Assembly: GCA_947479935.1 (NCBI GenBank)
Contig: CANKBG010000002.1
Span: forward strand, 62,001-126,000
Reading direction: 5' to 3'
DNA: 64,000 bases
From: Comamonadaceae bacterium
GTDB lineage: Bacteria; Pseudomonadota; Gammaproteobacteria; Burkholderiales; Burkholderiaceae_C
Shown here: positions 60,810-64,000 of the stretch, piece by piece
How the letters are laid out: each line of letters begins with the position of its first letter
How positions within the stretch are numbered: position 1 is the first letter of the stretch
Notes under the pieces: generated by a model
What the model saw: only the letters and a program-made list of their open reading frames with translations
What the model was told of the DNA's origin: nothing
Databases searched by the model: none
Program-made: the position numbers and the translations under genes

Positions 60810-61914
60810 TCAAACACCTTGTTTGAGCGAAGCTTCAATAAATGCATCCAAATCACCATCAAGCACTTTTTGAGTATTTGACGTTTCAACATTGGTGCGT
60901 AAATCTTTGATGCGACTTTGATCAAGCACATAACTGCGAATTTGGTGGCCCCAACCGACATCGGTTTTGGTGTCTTCCAGTTTCTGTTGAGCTTCCATGC
61001 GCTTGCGCATTTCAAAGTCGTACAAACGCGAACGAAGGCGTTTCCATGCCACGTCGCGGTTGCTGTGTTGGCTGCGGCCGTCTTGGCACTGAACCACAAT
61101 GCCTGTGGGAATGTGCGTCAAGCGAACCGCAGAGTCGGTTTTGTTAATGTGCTGACCGCCTGCACCACTGGCGCGGAAGGTATCGGTACGGACATCAGCA
61201 GGGTTAATGTCGATTTGGATGGAGTCATCTACTTCGGGGTAGACAAAAATACTGGCAAAGCTGGTGTGTCGGCCCCCCGATGAATCAAAGGGCGACTTTC
61301 GCACCAAGCGGTGCACGCCAGTTTCGGTGCGCATCAAACCAAAAGCGTACTCGCCTTCAAACTTAAGGGTGGCGCCTTTGATGCCCGCCACGTCGCCTGC
61401 AGACTCATCTTCGACGGTCACTTTGAAACCTTTGCGCTCGGCGTACTTCAAATACTGGCGCATCAGCATGCTGGCCCAGTCGCAGGCTTCCGTACCGCCT
61501 GCACCTGCTTGAATGTCAACAAAAGCATTGCAGGCGTCGGCTTCGTTGTTGAACATGCGACGGAACTCGAGCTGCTCCACAATGGCAGACAACTTGTTGC
61601 CTTCAATTTCGATGGTGAGCAGTCCGGCGTCGTCGCCTTCTTCCTTGCTCATATCAAACAGCTCACTGTTGTCAGAAAGTTCATTGGTGAGTGTATTCAG
61701 CGTGACGACCACGCCATCCAATGCTTTTTTCTCTTTGCCCAATTCTTGGGCTTTTTGAGGGTTGTTCCAGACTGTAGGATCTTCGAGCGATGCGTTAACG
61801 GTTCTTAGACGTTCTGATTTGGCATCGTAGTCAAAGATACCTCCGTAAATCTTCGGTGCGGGTGGCCAAGTCGGCTAATTTCGCGCCAATTTGATTGATT
61901 TGTTCTGCGTCCAT
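60810..61914 (-). CDS. prfB: Peptide chain release factor 2, expressed by +1 programmed frameshift
   Basis: ORF1 [27 protein letters not shown] ends at in-frame TGA (61833-61831); +1 frame continues [63 protein letters not shown]. Confidence 0.96.
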
Positions 61915-61981
61915 GAGATGAGGTATCCGAATCGGTGAAAGAAGGGATTTTCTCATGCCTTAGGGCTAACTTGCCCAAAGA

Positions 61982-62896
61982 CTATGCCAAAAAACCCTCT
62001 AAGAGCTTTGCAAGTTCTTCCGCTTGATCGTGATGCAGCATATGCCCAGCGTCTTGCAGTGTGGCCATTTTGAGATCTGCCACCGATTTAAGGCGTTCGT
62101 GGAACTCTTCCAGCGTGAATTTGCCCTTCCACCATTGGGTCAGGGAGTCGTCTGATGCTTGTACCACCAGCGTAGGCGCCTTGATCCGTTTGTAAATTTC
62201 CGATACCTCATCCACTCGGTACAGGTAGGGGTTGACCACTTTGTGGGCCGCATCGCCCAGAATTCGCCATTCGCCTTGGGCGTTGGGCCGAGCCCAATGA
62301 GTTGCCAGCCAGTCTGCCTTGTCTTGAGACAGCCTTTGGTTGGTTTTCATGAGGCGCTTGGCAACGCTGGCCGCATCAGGGTAAGGTCTTAAGTCCAGCT
62401 CACCCTTCTCAAAGGCTTTCAACTCGTCCAACCATTGACCCAGGCGGCCTGGAGCTTGAGAGGGGCGGGTGGCGGCCATGCCAAAACCCTCCAAATTCAC
62501 CAGCCTGCGTATGCGATCTGGTCTGGCGCCTGCATACATCATGACCACATTACCCCCCATGCTGTGACCCACTAAGTCAATGGCGTGATGGGGCGAAAGA
62601 TGAGATAACAGTGCGTCTAAGTCCCCCAAATAGTCGGGCAACCAGTAACTGTCTGTTCGGGGGCCTTCGGTCAGGCCGTAGCCTCGCCAATCAGCCGCCA
62701 AAATACGACGGTTATTGAAAAACTCAAGGGAGAAAGATTCGACCATGAACTGCCAAGAGGCTGCAACGTCCATCCAGCCGTGGGCCAGTACCAGGGGCGG
62801 CAGGTCTGACTGAGGGTTGCCCCATTCGCGGACATGGTATTTGTGCCCTCGCAAAGGGATGAAATGGCTAGTAGAGTGGCGTTTAACTTGGTACAT
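61982..62896 (-). CDS. Alpha/beta hydrolase
   Basis: PLVLAHGWMDVAASWQFMVE; HAIDLVGHSMGGNVVMMYAGARPDRIRRLVNLEG nucleophile elbow GHSMGG. Confidence 0.92.
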   Translation of the reverse strand: MYQVKRHSTSHFIPLRGHKYHVREWGNPQSDLPPLVLAHGWMDVAASWQFMVESFSLEFFNNRRILAADWRGYGLTEGPRTDSYWLPDYLGDLDALLSHLSPHHAIDLVGHSMGGNVVMMYAGARPDRIRRLVNLEGFGMAATRPSQAPGRLGQWLDELKAFEKGELDLRPYPDAASVAKRLMKTNQRLSQDKADWLATHWARPNAQGEWRILGDAAHKVVNPYLYRVDEVSEIYKRIKAPTLVVQASDDSLTQWWKGKFTLEEFHERLKSVADLKMATLQDAGHMLHHDQAEELAKLLEGFLA

Positions 62897-62922
62897 ACTG
62901 CCACATCATAAGGAGACAGAGA

Positions 62923-64000
62923 ATGCGTGTCAGTCGCCCGAAGGACGCCTACGAAAGCGTGCACCGTCAATTTGGATGGCAGGTGCCTGTTTTATTCAAT
63001 ATTGCAGAGGTTTGCTGTGGCCGATGGGCCAAGTCTCAGTCGCATCAAAATTCAATCGCCATCATTGAACATCATTTGGCGCCTGAAAGCTCAGTCTCTT
63101 GGTCATTTCTTGAATTGCAAAATGCAGCCAATCGACTCAGTGGGGCCCTTCAAAAACAGGGTGTGAAAAAAGGCGATCGTGTTGCCATTGTGATGCCGCA
63201 GCGTTTTGAAACAGCCGTAGCCTACATCGCAGTCTTGCAAATCGGTGCTGTGGCCATGCCACTTTCTATGTTGTTTGGCCCTGAAGCTTTGGCCTTCAGG
63301 GTGGAAGACAGCGGTACGGCTGTGGCACTGTGCGATGAAGTTTCTTCGCAAGTTTTGACGGCATTGCAAAAAGACTGCAAAGGACTGAAGACTGTTTTGA
63401 ATGTGACTCAAGTGAAGGACGGACCCCACACGATCAAGTTGAATTTGGACGGCAGGGTGAATGCCTTCAAAGCTGTGGTGACAAAGGCAGATGACCCAGC
63501 GGTTTTGATCTACACCAGTGGCACCACAGGCAATCCAAAGGGTGCGCTCATACCGCACCGCGCCATGATTGGCAACTTGACCGGATTTGTGTGCAGCCAA
63601 AATTGGTTTGGATTCAACCCCCTGAAAATCGATGCAGGATTGAACTCAAATTTGAGTGAATTGCCTTCGGGATCAAAGGCTGTATTTTGGTCGCCAGCCG
63701 ATTGGGCTTGGACCGGAGGGCTGATGGATGCGCTTTTGCCTTCCTTGTACTTTGGCCGGCCCATTGTGGCGTTTCAGGGCAGGTTCAGCCCAGAAATAGC
63801 ATTTGAAATTTTGCATCAGCATTCAATCTCTCACAGCTTTTTATTTCCTACCGCGCTCAAGGCCATGATGAAGGCAGAGCCCCATCCTCGCCAACGTTAC
63901 AAATTGGTTTTGCAAGGCCTTATGAGCGCAGGCGAGGCGGTGGGAGATGCGGTGTTCGCTTTTTGCCGTGATCAACTAGGTGTGGTGGTCAACGAAATGT
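62923..64000 (+). CDS. AMP-binding acyl-CoA synthetase, N-terminal part; runs off the window end and is absent from the ORF track
   Basis: Translation from 62923: MRVSRPKDAYESVHRQFGWQVPVLFNIAEVCCGRWAKSQ...VLIYTSGTTGNPKGALIPHRAM; no stop before 64000. Confidence 0.9.
   Translation, partial: MRVSRPKDAYESVHRQFGWQVPVLFNIAEVCCGRWAKSQSHQNSIAIIEHHLAPESSVSWSFLELQNAANRLSGALQKQGVKKGDRVAIVMPQRFETAVAYIAVLQIGAVAMPLSMLFGPEALAFRVEDSGTAVALCDEVSSQVLTALQKDCKGLKTVLNVTQVKDGPHTIKLNLDGRVNAFKAVVTKADDPAVLIYTSGTTGNPKGALIPHRAMIGNLTGFVCSQNWFGFNPLKIDAGLNSNLSELPSGSKAVFWSPADWAWTGGLMDALLPSLYFGRPIVAFQGRFSPEIAFEILHQHSISHSFLFPTALKAMMKAEPHPRQRYKLVLQGLMSAGEAVGDAVFAFCRDQLGVVVNEM

Noticed and set aside
1-64000. Mobile elements, prophage, toxin-antitoxin, restriction or other defence systems
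   Set aside because: I looked for transposase/integrase motifs, paired small ORFs, methylase/nuclease signatures and repeat arrays and found none I could support; the region reads as core genome.
1-64000. tRNA/rRNA/tmRNA genes in intergenic gaps
   Set aside because: No gap showed a convincing cloverleaf with CCA-type acceptor or other known structured RNA by eye; tRNAscan-SE and Infernal would be needed to exclude them fully.

Overview
This 64 kb window reads as a core-genome segment of a betaproteobacterium, most like Burkholderiales/Comamonadaceae by gene content and order. I inferred that from protein motifs and synteny, not from a database search. Coding density is high. I saw no CRISPR array, transposase, integrase, prophage, rRNA or tRNA, and nothing that supports a new defence or mobile system. 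Main blocks in order: leuC-leuD-leuB-asd-[short FimV-like]-truA-trpF-trpB-trpA (minus strand); pntA-pntB; a compact TCA-cycle region (sdhC-D-A-B-sdhE, gltA, a GntR/UTRA regulator, mdh, CitE-like lyase, exported hypothetical, acnB); argF/argD; rpsT/murJ; purM; an overlapping AI-2E transporter-hda-HAD-pcnB chain followed by folK; DUF47-pit; rpsP-rimM-trmD-rplS; an RGG-rich DEAD-box helicase; orn, M48 protease, rsgA; CobD/CbiB-like, NUDIX, apaH; CNNM/CorC-like, H-NS, uppS; a second DEAD-box helicase; rmlA-rmlC; PfkB kinase; NYN protein; pepN-fbp-lipocalin; prfB with its programmed frameshift; and a partial acyl-CoA synthetase. The observations most worth following are: (1) a perfect TCTTATATAAGA palindrome shared by two divergent intergenic regions (gntR/mdh and argD/DUF3579); (2) a strongly reduced FimV-like protein at the canonical fimV locus; (3) the prfB +1 frameshift site, which the ORF track misses; (4) structured leaders upstream of rpsP, rplS and the NYN gene; (5) a small exported protein made of two copies of a Cys-containing SGICHDK...SGG motif; (6) an exported protein of unknown function embedded in the TCA cluster; (7) an AT-rich island at H-NS next to an orphan uppS.
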